Assembly (NCBI GenBank): GCA_937927685.1
Contig: CALBSC010000001.1
Location: 43,703-107,702, forward strand
Origin: an uncultured Burkholderiales bacterium
GTDB lineage: Bacteria; Pseudomonadota; Gammaproteobacteria; Burkholderiales; Burkholderiaceae_C
Length of the DNA stretch: 64,000 bases
Direction: 5' to 3'
The notes under the pieces are model-generated. The model saw only the letters and a list, made by a program, of their open reading frames with translations, was not told the DNA's origin and did not search any database. A program made the position numbers and the translations under genes. Below are positions 24,620 through 33,710 of this stretch, piece by piece (the first letter of the stretch is position 1; the number at the start of each line of letters is the position of its first letter).

Positions 24620-25438
24620 ATGACTGGCGAACCCATGCATCCCCTGGATGCGGCCACCACCCTCACGCCGACTGCGCGTGACACCACCCAGGGCAAGACC
24701 GACCCGAGGTACGCACACCGCATTGGCCCCTTTGGCGGCATCACGGCGGCCACGCTGCTCAAGGCCGTGCTGGTTCACCCTGAGCGCCAGGGGGAGCCGA
24801 TTGCGCTGACGGTGAACTACGCGCAGCCCATCGCCGAAGGCCCCTTTGTTGTCGAAGCCGTGGCCGTCAGAACCAACCGTTCGACGCAACATTGGTCGGT
24901 GGTCATGACCCAGGGCGATACCGTGGTGACCACGGCCAGCGCGGTGTTGGCCTCGCGCCGGGAAACCTGGTCGAGCACGGAGGCCGTGTGCCCTTCCGTG
25001 TCCCCGCCGTCAGTCCTGCCCAAGCTGGCGGGCCCCGATGTGCCGGTCTGGTTTGCCAACTACGATGTGCGCATTGCGCAAGGGATGCCGCTGGACACCG
25101 CCCGTCCCCTGGCAGAAATGGATTCGATCACCACGCTGTGGGTTCGCGATGAGCCCGAAAGACCGCTGGATTTTGTATCGCTGGCCTCTATTTGCGATGT
25201 GTTTGTGCCCCGCATCATGGTTCGACGGCCTGTGCGCGTGCCAGCCGGCACGGTCTCACTGACCACCTACTTCCATGCCGACTCGGCCAGGTTGGCGGCC
25301 TGTGGCACAGCGCACTTGCTCGGAACCGCCCGTGCGTCGCACTTCGGAATGGGCTATCACGATCAGACCGCCCAGGTGTGGAGCCCCGATCGCTGTTTGC
25401 TGGCCACCACGCACCAGATCGTTTACTTCAAAGCGTAG
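24620..25438 (+). CDS. Acyl-CoA thioesterase family protein (double hotdog)
   Basis: 272 residues. Two hotdog-fold halves are visible: YAHRIGPFGGITAATLLKAV with PIALTVNYAQPIAEGPF in the first, and PLDFVSLASICDVFVPRIM, VSLTTYFHADS and SHFGMGYHDQTAQVWSPD in the second. This matches the TesB/YbgC-related long thioesterase group that hydrolyses acyl-CoA. The gene follows MAPEG by 3 bp and precedes a CaiB-type CoA-transferase, which suits a CoA-linked catabolic operon. Confidence 0.85.
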   Translation: MTGEPMHPLDAATTLTPTARDTTQGKTDPRYAHRIGPFGGITAATLLKAVLVHPERQGEPIALTVNYAQPIAEGPFVVEAVAVRTNRSTQHWSVVMTQGDTVVTTASAVLASRRETWSSTEAVCPSVSPPSVLPKLAGPDVPVWFANYDVRIAQGMPLDTARPLAEMDSITTLWVRDEPERPLDFVSLASICDVFVPRIMVRRPVRVPAGTVSLTTYFHADSARLAACGTAHLLGTARASHFGMGYHDQTAQVWSPDRCLLATTHQIVYFKA

Positions 25439-25504
25439 AAGACCAACCCCCGACGTTATGTTGTTGCCAGCCCATGGTCAGCGATGGCTTGCCTGGCAGG
25501 CCGT

Positions 25505-26740
25505 ATGAAATTCATGAATCCCTCCGCGACACCGTCAGCCCCGTTGCCCTATGCAGGCCTTCGCGTGGTGGAATTCACCCACATGGTGATGGGGCCCACC
25601 TGTGGCATGGTGCTGGCCGATCTGGGGGCTGAGGTGATCAAGGTGGAGCCCATCGGTCATGGCCGCCACGGTGATGCCACCCGAAATTTGATCGGATCAG
25701 GGGCGGGGTTCTTCCCCCTGTTCAACCGCAACAAAAAGAGCATTGCCCTGGACTTGCAATCATCCGAAGGCTTGGAGGCCGTGTTGCGCCTGTTGGCCAC
25801 CGCTGATGTGGTCACTGAAAACTTCAAGCCTGGCACCATGCAAAAACTGGGGCTCGACTATGCCAGCCTGAAAGCCCTCAACCCCCGGTTGGTGTATGTC
25901 AGCCTCAAGGGTTTCTTGCCGGGCCCCTACGAGCACCGCACGGCACTCGATGAGGTGGTGCAGATGATGGGCGGATTGGCGTACATGACAGGACGTCCGG
26001 GGGATCCGTTGCGTGCCGGCACGAGTGTGAATGACATCATGGGCGGCATGTTCGGTGCCATTGGCGTCATGGCCGCCCTGGCGCAGCGGGACAAGACGGG
26101 CATGGGGCAGGAAGTGCAAAGCGCCTTATTTGAAAACAACGTCTTCCTGGTGGCGCAGCACATGATGCAGTTCGCCGTCACCGGCAAACCCGCTGCGCCC
26201 ATGCCTGCACGCATTTCTGCCTGGGGCGTCTATGACGTGTTCAGGGTCAAGCACGATGAACAGATTTTCCTGGCAGTCGTCACCAACACAGCCTGGGACA
26301 TTTTTTGTGACGCGTTCGGGTTTGCCGATCTCAAGGCCGATGCGCGTTTGCAGACCAACAACGATCGCGTGCTGGCGCGGGACTGGATGATGCCGGTCTT
26401 GCGTGAACGCATGGCCCCCCACACCGCCGCAGACATCAGTGCAGTCTTTGAACAACATGCCTTGCCCTATGCGCCTATCACCCGACCGCAAGACTTGTTT
26501 GATGACCCGCACCTCAATGCCACCGGCAGCCTGGCCGACATCGAGCTGCCGGATGGCCGACCCTCGCGCACGGTATTGATGCCGTTCACGCTGGATGGCC
26601 AGCGTCCCGACGTGCGAATGTCGCCCCCCAAACTGGGTGAGCACACGGCCGAGTTGTTGGGGCAGTTGGGTTATGGCCCGGCAGAGATCCAGGCGCTCAC
26701 TCACCCGGATGACAACGGTTTATCCCCTGATCCGTCATGA
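25505..26740 (+). CDS. CaiB/BaiF family CoA-transferase (class III)
   Basis: About 411 residues; the start is uncertain between ATGs at 25484, 25505 and 25514, none with a strong RBS. It has the family opening YAGLRVVEFTHMVMGPTCGM, VLADLGAEVIKVEPIGHG, NRNKKSIALDLQS, VVTENFKPGTMQKLGLDY and QEVQSALFENN. Class III enzymes move CoA between acids. The catalytic Asp is expected near the ALFENN region, where this protein has no Asp in the standard position, so activity should be judged with care. It overlaps the modA start by 4 bp (ATGA). Confidence 0.92.
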   Translation: MKFMNPSATPSAPLPYAGLRVVEFTHMVMGPTCGMVLADLGAEVIKVEPIGHGRHGDATRNLIGSGAGFFPLFNRNKKSIALDLQSSEGLEAVLRLLATADVVTENFKPGTMQKLGLDYASLKALNPRLVYVSLKGFLPGPYEHRTALDEVVQMMGGLAYMTGRPGDPLRAGTSVNDIMGGMFGAIGVMAALAQRDKTGMGQEVQSALFENNVFLVAQHMMQFAVTGKPAAPMPARISAWGVYDVFRVKHDEQIFLAVVTNTAWDIFCDAFGFADLKADARLQTNNDRVLARDWMMPVLRERMAPHTAADISAVFEQHALPYAPITRPQDLFDDPHLNATGSLADIELPDGRPSRTVLMPFTLDGQRPDVRMSPPKLGEHTAELLGQLGYGPAEIQALTHPDDNGLSPDPS

Positions 26741-27483
26741 ACCACGTCCGGGTATTGGTGTTGATGCTGCTGTCAGGCATGGCCAGTGTACGAGCGGCCG
26801 AGGTCAGCGTGGCGGTGGCCGCCAATTTCAGCGCCCCCATGCAGAGAATTGCCTCGTTGTTTGAGCAGGAGACGGGGCACAAGGCGGTGTTGTCGTTCGG
26901 GTCGACCGGTGGTTTTTATGCACAGATCAGACATGGCGCACCCTTTGACGTGTTCCTGTCCGCCGATGAGGGAACACCGGCCAAGTTGGAACAAGAGGGC
27001 CTGGGCGTGACAGGCAGCCGCTTCACCTATGCCGTGGGCAGGCTGGTGCTGTGGAGCAAGCGCGCGGGCTGGGTGGATGACCACGGCGAGGTGCTCCGCA
27101 CCGGCCGTTTCGAGCGCCTGGCGATGGCCAACCCCAAGCTGGCGCCGTATGGTGCTGCCGCTGTGGAGGTGATGAACCGAATGGGCTTGGTGCAACACCT
27201 GTCTTCCAGGCTGGTGCAAGGAGACAACATTGCGCAAACCTATCAGTTCGTTTCCACCGGAAATGCCTCCCTGGGTTTTGTGGCGCTGTCCCAGGTGATG
27301 CTGGAGGGCAAGCTGTCCCAGGGCTCGGCCTGGGTGGTGCCAACTCACCTCTACACGCCGATACGGCAGGATGCTGTGATGTTGACCAAAGGGCGCAACA
27401 CCCCTGCAGCGCAGGCGCTCATGACTTTCCTCCGATCGAGCCAGGCGCTGGCGGTGATGCGTGCGCATGGCTATGAAAACTGA
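26737..27483 (+). CDS. modA: Molybdate/tungstate-type periplasmic binding protein (ModA family)
   Basis: 248 residues. A signal peptide ends near VRAAE. ModA features: VSVAVAANFSAPMQRIA, FSFGSTGGF-like LSFGSTGGFYAQI, GAPFDVFLSADEGTPAKLE, RLVLWSK, LAMANPKLAPYGAAA and GNASLGFVALSQV. The Ser and Ala/Val positions of the oxyanion pocket appear retained. No ModB or ModC gene is adjacent, so it is an orphan receptor. It overlaps the CaiB-type gene by 4 bp, an unusual pairing; a substrate other than molybdate is possible. Confidence 0.88.
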   Translation: MNHVRVLVLMLLSGMASVRAAEVSVAVAANFSAPMQRIASLFEQETGHKAVLSFGSTGGFYAQIRHGAPFDVFLSADEGTPAKLEQEGLGVTGSRFTYAVGRLVLWSKRAGWVDDHGEVLRTGRFERLAMANPKLAPYGAAAVEVMNRMGLVQHLSSRLVQGDNIAQTYQFVSTGNASLGFVALSQVMLEGKLSQGSAWVVPTHLYTPIRQDAVMLTKGRNTPAAQALMTFLRSSQALAVMRAHGYEN

Positions 27484-27510
27484 TGATGGACATGATTGTT
27501 GTCCGAACAT

Positions 27511-27533
27511 CTGATCAGGTCATCGCTGATCAG
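27511..27533. terminator. Hairpin between convergent modA and MFS genes
   Basis: CTGATCAG-GTCATCG-CTGATCAG forms an 8-bp stem, overlapping the last codons of the minus-strand MFS gene and 28 bp past the modA stop. Each arm is itself palindromic. It lacks T-tracts on either side, so bidirectional termination is only a possibility. Confidence 0.3.
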
Positions 27534-28947
27534 TCTTCCTGAGCAGATGCGAGGCAGCATCAGGCCGCAAACGTCGAGCGTCCAGTAGCCCGATCAGCGC
27601 GAACGTGGCCATCATCACGAAGGCAAACCGGTACTCGCTTCCTGCCGGCAGGTGGCTCCACTCGGTGAGGCTTTGGCCCGCTCGTACACACAGGGCACTC
27701 AGGGTAATGGCCAAGGCGTTGGACAGTTGTGTGGCACTGTTGAAGAGGCTGTTGGCATCCGACATCTGGGCCTTCGGGATGTCGGAATAAGCCAGGGTGT
27801 TGAGGGTGGTGAACTGCATCGAGCGCGTCATGCCACCGGCAATCAGCACCGCCACAGTGAGAACCAGTGGCCACCCGGGGGTCAGGGCAGCACAAACAGC
27901 GATCGAGAAAGCGCACAGGCAGCCATTCCAGATCAGCACCTTTCGGTGCCCGAACCGGTTGAGCACAGCCGTGGCCATGGATTTCATGCCCAGGTTGCCT
28001 GCAAAGAGCGCCAACACCAGCAATCCGGCGTGGAAGGCGTCATACCCCAGACCGAGCTGAAAAAACAAGGGCAGCAAAAAGGGCGCACTGCTGATGGCCG
28101 TGCGATAAAAAGAACCGCCTCGTAACGCCACCCGCATGGTGGCGATGCGCGCGGGTGCCAGATCAATCAGCGGGTGGGGGCTTTGCTTCAGGTGCCGGAT
28201 GGCCAGCACGAGCAGGACGACGCCTGCCAGCAACAGAGCCATCCCGTGTGCATCGATGGCGGTGGTCAAGGCCTCCAGGCTGTAGAGAAGGGCGAAGCTG
28301 CTCAAACCACACAGCACAAATCCCGTCCAGTCAAAGCGGCGGGGCGAGTCGCTCTTGATGTTCGGGATGAGCCAGAGGGTGGCCATGAACGCCAGAATTC
28401 CCAGCGGCAGGTTGATGTAAAAAATCCAGCGCCAGCCCCAGTGGGTGGTGATGAAGCCGCCGATGGGCGGGCCCAGGATCGGTGCAATCAGCGCCGGCCA
28501 CACCAGGGCAGAAATGGCACTCACCAGATCTTCCTTGGGGGTGAAGCGCAGCACGACCAGACGGCCCACGGGCACCATCATGGCGCCCGCCATGCCCTGA
28601 AAGATACGCAGCGCAATGAAGGTGTTGAAATCGCTGGTCATGCCGCACAACACCGAGGCCAGGGTGAAGATGCCGATGGCCGCCGCAAACACCGTCCTGG
28701 CGCCAAAGCGGTCTGCCACCCACCCGCTGGCAGGGATGAACACACCCAGCGACAGCAAGTAGGCGCTGATGCCCAGGTTGAGCGCGATGGCGCTGGTGCC
28801 AAACGACTCGGCCATGGCCGGCAGCGCCGTGGTGATGATGGTGCCGTCCAGAATCTCCATGAACATGGCCCCGGTGACCAGCGCCATGATCACGCGCATG
28901 CGAAGTCCCGAAGGCTGGTGGCTCAGGCTATCCTGCGGACGTGGCAT
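27520..28947 (-). CDS. MFS transporter, DHA2 (EmrB/QacA-like) drug-efflux family
   Basis: 475 residues and 14 predicted membrane helices. DHA2 landmarks: MFMEILDGTIITTALPAMAESF (TM1, in two pieces), GWVADRFGARTVF (loop 2-3), RIFQGMAGAMMVPVGRLVVL and PILGPPIGGFITTHWGWRWIF (motif C). It is an inner-membrane proton antiporter for drugs or metabolites. The next upstream gene (28961-30139) is another MFS protein on the same strand, 13 bp away. No MarR/TetR regulator or EmrA partner is nearby. Confidence 0.93.
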   Translation of the reverse strand: MPRPQDSLSHQPSGLRMRVIMALVTGAMFMEILDGTIITTALPAMAESFGTSAIALNLGISAYLLSLGVFIPASGWVADRFGARTVFAAAIGIFTLASVLCGMTSDFNTFIALRIFQGMAGAMMVPVGRLVVLRFTPKEDLVSAISALVWPALIAPILGPPIGGFITTHWGWRWIFYINLPLGILAFMATLWLIPNIKSDSPRRFDWTGFVLCGLSSFALLYSLEALTTAIDAHGMALLLAGVVLLVLAIRHLKQSPHPLIDLAPARIATMRVALRGGSFYRTAISSAPFLLPLFFQLGLGYDAFHAGLLVLALFAGNLGMKSMATAVLNRFGHRKVLIWNGCLCAFSIAVCAALTPGWPLVLTVAVLIAGGMTRSMQFTTLNTLAYSDIPKAQMSDANSLFNSATQLSNALAITLSALCVRAGQSLTEWSHLPAGSEYRFAFVMMATFALIGLLDARRLRPDAASHLLRKTDQR

Positions 28948-28960
28948 GGTGCTCGGACAT

Positions 28961-30139
28961 TCAGGTTGAAGACGGGCCGGACGGGTCAGGGCGGGACGAA
29001 GCGAACCGATCGGCTGCCAGCGAGCATAGCAGTGCCGCGCCCAGCACCATCACGCCACTTGGGCCCAAGGACTCAAAGCCCAACGCCACCACCAGTGAGG
29101 CGCCCAGCGCAGCCCCCATGGCTTGGCCCGCATACAGGCTCGACGAATTGAGTGCAATCGAAGCCGATGCCAAGTGCGGTGCAGACTGCGCCAGGCGGGC
29201 CTGCTGGGACGAATTGAAAGCGAAATTGCCCAAGCCCCAGACCAGAACGGCCATCGCCACAGCCCACAGATCATGCAGCACGGACAATGCCACTACCCAG
29301 AGGATCAGACCTGCCAGGACAAAGCTCAGGGCCACCCTCGCACCCCGGTCAGCGCCGATGCGGGACACTTGTTTGGACAAAATGATGTTGCCGGTCAAAC
29401 CGCTGAATCCCAGCAAGCCCATCAGCAGCGCCTGGGTGACCGGTGAAGCCTGGAGAACCTCCCGCAGGGCCGAGGTGATGTACCCCATGACCGCAAAATT
29501 GCCCGTGCACCACATCATCGTGGCCAACAAAATCCAGCGCAGTCGGGGCGAGCCCAACACGTCGAGCCAGGATTGCACCGACAACGGTGCCACCCGTAAA
29601 CCCGCGGGGACGACGCGCCAGACGGTCCAGGCTGACAGCAGTCCCGTGACGGCCACCGCGGCAAAACTGACGCGCCAGCTGAACAGGTCTGCCAGCAGAT
29701 TGCCAATGGGCATGCCCATGACCGACGCAAGCGACCAGCCAACAAAGGCACTGGTGACCGCTGTGGATCGCTGCTCGGGCGGCACCATCATGGCCAGCGT
29801 GGCGGCCACCTGGGGCGTGAACACGGCGGCACCCAGCACCGCGATGGGGCGAAGCCACAGCAGGGAGGTGAAATCCGTTGCCAGCGCACACGCGGCATGA
29901 CCGACGGAGAGCAACAGCAGTGACCCGACGAGCAACAGCCGTCTGTCCACGCGTGAGGTGGTGGCGGCCACCACCGGCGCTCCCAGGCACATGGTCAATG
30001 CGGCCAGGCTGAGCAGCGAGCCCGCTTGTGGAATAGAGATGGACAGGTCCCGTGCCAGCAGGTCCAGCATGCCGGGAACCACCAGCACACCGCAGCCCAC
30101 GACGAAATTTCCGAAAAAGGCGGCAGCGGTGGCGGTCAT
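28961..30139 (-). CDS. MFS transporter, DHA1 family (AraJ/sugar-efflux-like)
   Basis: 392 residues and 12 predicted helices. It begins FFGNFVVGCGVLVVPGMLDLLARDL, followed by SIPQAGSLLSLAALTMCLGAPVVAA, the loop SRVDRRLLLVGSLLLL and PEQRSTAVTSAFVGWSLASVMGMPIG, all typical of the AraJ-type group. It exports small metabolites; the substrate is unknown. It is in a minus-strand run with the DHA2 transporter downstream and dbpA upstream. Confidence 0.92.
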   Translation of the reverse strand: MTATAAAFFGNFVVGCGVLVVPGMLDLLARDLSISIPQAGSLLSLAALTMCLGAPVVAATTSRVDRRLLLVGSLLLLSVGHAACALATDFTSLLWLRPIAVLGAAVFTPQVAATLAMMVPPEQRSTAVTSAFVGWSLASVMGMPIGNLLADLFSWRVSFAAVAVTGLLSAWTVWRVVPAGLRVAPLSVQSWLDVLGSPRLRWILLATMMWCTGNFAVMGYITSALREVLQASPVTQALLMGLLGFSGLTGNIILSKQVSRIGADRGARVALSFVLAGLILWVVALSVLHDLWAVAMAVLVWGLGNFAFNSSQQARLAQSAPHLASASIALNSSSLYAGQAMGAALGASLVVALGFESLGPSGVMVLGAALLCSLAADRFASSRPDPSGPSST

Positions 30140-30174
30140 GAAGGCCTGCGTCGAGCGTGTTGAGGTGCGGGGTG

Positions 30175-31608
30175 TCAGATCCGCCGGACTTTGACCGACT
30201 TGCCCTTGACCTTGCCCGCATTGAGGCCACGCAGCATCGCGTCGGCGGCGTGTCGCTCGACGGCCACATAGGTCGAGAATTCATTGACATTGATTTTGCC
30301 GATCTGTGTGCCGGCAAACCCCAGATCCTTGGTGAGTGCGCCCAGCACATCCCCCGGACGGATCTTTTCTTTCCGCCCGCCCAGTATTTGCAGCGTGACC
30401 ATCGGCGGCTGCAAGGGCGCGGTGGTGTCTGCCTGGCTCAGCTCAGCCAAGGCATGCCATTGACTCTCGGTGCCTTGCATGGCGTCGATACGTCCCACGC
30501 TGCCCATCTCGTCCATGCTCGCCAGGCTGAAGGCCCAGCCTTCGCCATCGGCACGGCCCGTGCGTCCCACGCGGTGGGTGTGTACCTCCGGATCGGGGGT
30601 GATGTCCACGTTGATGACCGCCTCCAGCTGGGCAATGTCCAGACCGCGCGCGGCCACATCAGTGGCCACCAGCACACTGCAACTGCGGTTGGCAAACTGC
30701 ACCAGCACCTGATCGCGTTCGCGTTGATCCAGGTCGCCGTGCAGTTCCAGCGCGGCAAACCCTTGTGCCTGCAACACCGCCACCAGCTCGCGGCAACGTT
30801 GCTTGGTGTTGCAAAAGGCCAGCGTGCTGACAGGACGAAAATGGTTGAGCAGCAGACCGACCGCGTGCAGGCGATCGGTTTCCTTCACCTCATAAAACCG
30901 CTGACGGATCTTGGTGTCGGCGTGACGTTCGGTGAGCTTGACCTCTTGCGGGTGGCGCAGGAAACGGGCCGCCAGCTTGGAGACCCCATCGGGGTAGGTG
31001 GCTGAAAACAGCAAGGTCTGGCGTGCTGCCGGGCAGGCCTGAGCCACTTGGGCAATGTCCTCGGCAAATCCCATGTCGAGCATGCGGTCAGCTTCGTCCA
31101 GCACCAGGGTGTTGAGGGCATCGAGCACGAGCGATTGACGCGACAGATGATCCAGAACTCGTCCCGGGGTGCCCACCACGATATGCGCGCCATGGGCCAG
31201 GCTGGTGAGCTGGTTGCGAAGCGGCACGCCGCCACACAGCGTCAGCGTCTTGATGTTCTCTTCGGCGCGCGCGAGTCGCCGGATCTCCTGGGTGACCTGG
31301 TCGGCCAGTTCGCGGGTGGGGCACAACACCAGTGCCTGCACCGCAAAGCGGCGGGGATTGAGGTTGTTCAGCAAGGGCAGCGTGAAGGCGGCTGTCTTGC
31401 CGCTGCCCGTCTTGGCTTGTGCAATCAGGTCTTTACCCGCCAGGGCCAGGGGCAGACTGGCCGCCTGGATCGGCGTAATCGCGAGATAGCCCAGTTGCTG
31501 CAGGTTGGACTGCATCGAGTCCGACAAGGGCAGTCTGGCGAAGGCGTTGTCGGCCAACGCTGTGGGGGTTGCCACTGGCTGGGCGGGGGAGGGATCGGTT
31601 TTGGACAT
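30175..31608 (-). CDS. dbpA: ATP-dependent RNA helicase DbpA
   Basis: 477 residues. DEAD-box motifs are complete: Q motif (ITPIQAASLPL), Walker A AKTGSGKT (65-72), PTRELADQ, GTPGRVLDHL, DEAD (VLDEADRMLD), SAT (FSATYP), ARGLDI and HRVGRTGR. The C-terminal DbpA RNA-binding domain (VTLQILGGRKEKIRPGDVLG with TKDLGFAGTQIGKINVNEF) ends with a basic tail, which separates it from RhlE-type helicases. It acts in 50S ribosome assembly by binding the 23S rRNA hairpin 92. Confidence 0.95.
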   Translation of the reverse strand: MSKTDPSPAQPVATPTALADNAFARLPLSDSMQSNLQQLGYLAITPIQAASLPLALAGKDLIAQAKTGSGKTAAFTLPLLNNLNPRRFAVQALVLCPTRELADQVTQEIRRLARAEENIKTLTLCGGVPLRNQLTSLAHGAHIVVGTPGRVLDHLSRQSLVLDALNTLVLDEADRMLDMGFAEDIAQVAQACPAARQTLLFSATYPDGVSKLAARFLRHPQEVKLTERHADTKIRQRFYEVKETDRLHAVGLLLNHFRPVSTLAFCNTKQRCRELVAVLQAQGFAALELHGDLDQRERDQVLVQFANRSCSVLVATDVAARGLDIAQLEAVINVDITPDPEVHTHRVGRTGRADGEGWAFSLASMDEMGSVGRIDAMQGTESQWHALAELSQADTTAPLQPPMVTLQILGGRKEKIRPGDVLGALTKDLGFAGTQIGKINVNEFSTYVAVERHAADAMLRGLNAGKVKGKSVKVRRI

Positions 31609-31640
31609 ACGCGATTGTCCACTGTTCGGGCAGACGGCCC

Positions 31641-33587
31641 TCAGTCGCGCAAGGCCCGCGCAATCCGGTCACGTTTGACGGTGGGTTTCGGGCAGATCCC
31701 CTTGGGCAGTTCGAACCAGTCACGCACGTCCTGGTCGAGCCCCACGCCGTGCATGAAGTTGTAGATGGCCTTCTTCAATCCCTGACCCAGCCGGTCATGG
31801 TCGATGCCGGCAGGCATGGGGCTGGGGTCGATAAACCCGATGTCGTTGCGGGCAAAGTTGCCCGGGGGCAGGGGAATGAGCTCCACCCCATAGGCTGCCG
31901 GGTCCTGGCCCACCGGGGAATGCACGGTGCACACAAAGCGGTGGAAAAAACCACTGTGGATGCAGCCGTTCCCGAACAACTGACGCACATATTCCAGTGC
32001 ATCCACCGTGTCTTGCAGCGTCTGGGTGGGAAATCCGTACATCAGGTAGGCATGCACCAGAATGCCGGCCTCTGTCATGCCGCGTGTGACACGGGCCACC
32101 TGCTCAACGGTCACACCCTTTTGCATCAAGGCAAGCAAGCGGTCAGAGGCCACTTCCAGGCCACCGGACAAGGCGATACAACCGCTTTGTGCCAGCAATT
32201 CGCTGAGTTCGGGGGTGAAGGTTTTTTCAAACCGGATGTTGCCCCACCAACTGATCTGGACCTGGCGGCGCAACAGCTCCTCGGCCAGGGCCTTGAGCAT
32301 CTTGGGTGGCGCGGCTTCGTCGACAAAATGAAAACCGGTCTGGCCCGTTTCGGCCACGATGCGTTCGATGCGATCCACCAAGGTGCTGGCGCTGGCGGTC
32401 TCAAAGCGGCTGATGTAGTCCAGGCTCACATCGCAAAAGCTGCATTTTTTCCAGTAACAGCCGTGGGCCACGGTCAGCTTGTTCCAGCGCCCGTCACTCC
32501 ATAAGCGGTGCATGGGATTAAGCAAGTCCAGCAGGCTCAAGTAGGCATGGATGGGCAGGCCGTCCCAGGTAGGCGTGCCCACGTCTTCAAAGGGGATGTC
32601 GGGTTCGGGCCAATTCACATACCGCACGCGGTCTTGTTCGCGCACGAAGGTACGCACCAGCCGTTCGCGGCTGCGTGTGCCCTGCAGATGTTCAATCAGG
32701 GACAACACCGGGCGCTCACCGCCATCCAGGGTGATGAAGTCGACGACGTCAAACAAACGCGGCTCAGCCAGTTCGCGCAATTCGGTGTTGACAAAGCCGC
32801 CACCCAGTGCAACGCGAACTTCAGGGTGGTGGCGTTTGATCGTTTGCGCCATGCGCAGAGCCCCGTAAACCGAACCCGGAAAGGGCACTGACAGCAGCAC
32901 CAACTGGGGCTGGTGCTCGGCCATGGCGGCCAAGGTCAACTCGGCCAGGTGCTGATCGATCAGGTTGGGTGGCGCGGCCAGTGCCTCGGCCAGGGGGTCG
33001 AAGCTGGGTTGTGCTGCGGCCAGGCTCTCGGCGTAGCGCACAAATTCGAAGCGCGTGTCCACGGCGTCGCGCAGCACATCGGCCAGGTCGTTCAGGTAGA
33101 GCGTGGCCAGATGCCGGGCACGGTCGTGTTGCCCCAGGGCGCCAAAGGCCCAACCCAGCGGGTCACCGCCTTCCTCGTCGTCGAAGGCGTCCAGCGAGGC
33201 GAATCGCGGCCCTTCGGGCAGAAACCCTCGGCCTGCAATCCGGTGGGCGAGTGTGCTGTCCCGCCCTTGCAAAAAACCGATCACCGCATCGATGGTCTGC
33301 ACATAGTGCGCCCTGTGGTCGAGAAAAAAATTCACCGTGGCGCTGCGCAGGGTCTCGGGCTGCGACAACGCCGCGGCATGCAGTTCAGTCAGTCCCTGGC
33401 GACACAGGAGGCGCAACACCAGTGCCAGCGCCAGATCCGCTTGCACCGCCTCCATGCCGCGCGAGCGCAGAAATCCCGTCAGGTAGGCGGTTGAGGGGTA
33501 AGGGGTGTTGAGTTGCGTCATCGGGGGGATGAGGCTCAGCACCTTGACGGAGGAGGGGGCAGGCATGTGCGGGGGTGGTGTCAGCAC
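31641..33587 (-). CDS. Cobalamin-binding-type radical SAM protein
   Basis: 648 residues from a GTG (an ATG seven codons later is an alternative). The N-terminal ~300 residues form a B12-binding-like Rossmann domain (VKVLSLIPPMTQLNTPYPS, LVLLSVPFPGSVYG, VALGGGFVNTE), but no DxHxxG cobalamin motif is seen. The radical SAM core starts with HGCYWKKCSFCD, in which the cluster cysteines are 377, 382 and 385, a C-x4-C-x2-C spacing. Later motifs are SGGLEVASDRLL and HAYLMYGFPTQT. The reaction is unknown. It is 32 bp upstream of dbpA on the same strand. Confidence 0.88.
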   Translation of the reverse strand: MLTPPPHMPAPSSVKVLSLIPPMTQLNTPYPSTAYLTGFLRSRGMEAVQADLALALVLRLLCRQGLTELHAAALSQPETLRSATVNFFLDHRAHYVQTIDAVIGFLQGRDSTLAHRIAGRGFLPEGPRFASLDAFDDEEGGDPLGWAFGALGQHDRARHLATLYLNDLADVLRDAVDTRFEFVRYAESLAAAQPSFDPLAEALAAPPNLIDQHLAELTLAAMAEHQPQLVLLSVPFPGSVYGALRMAQTIKRHHPEVRVALGGGFVNTELRELAEPRLFDVVDFITLDGGERPVLSLIEHLQGTRSRERLVRTFVREQDRVRYVNWPEPDIPFEDVGTPTWDGLPIHAYLSLLDLLNPMHRLWSDGRWNKLTVAHGCYWKKCSFCDVSLDYISRFETASASTLVDRIERIVAETGQTGFHFVDEAAPPKMLKALAEELLRRQVQISWWGNIRFEKTFTPELSELLAQSGCIALSGGLEVASDRLLALMQKGVTVEQVARVTRGMTEAGILVHAYLMYGFPTQTLQDTVDALEYVRQLFGNGCIHSGFFHRFVCTVHSPVGQDPAAYGVELIPLPPGNFARNDIGFIDPSPMPAGIDHDRLGQGLKKAIYNFMHGVGLDQDVRDWFELPKGICPKPTVKRDRIARALRD

Positions 33588-33710
33588 GGATTATGCGCGG
33601 GTCGCCGTCCCGGCACGCGGGTTGGTTGTGGCAGTGCGAGTTCGACTCTATGATTCCGCTGCAGCAGAGCCCATGCGTCACCATGGGGCTTCAGGTGCAC
33701 GGAGACCGGC

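Noticed and set aside
28174..29900. Two long plus-strand frames opposite the MFS transporters
   Set aside because: The minus-strand genes have clear MFS motifs; the plus-strand translations are Gln/Arg/Pro-rich shadows.
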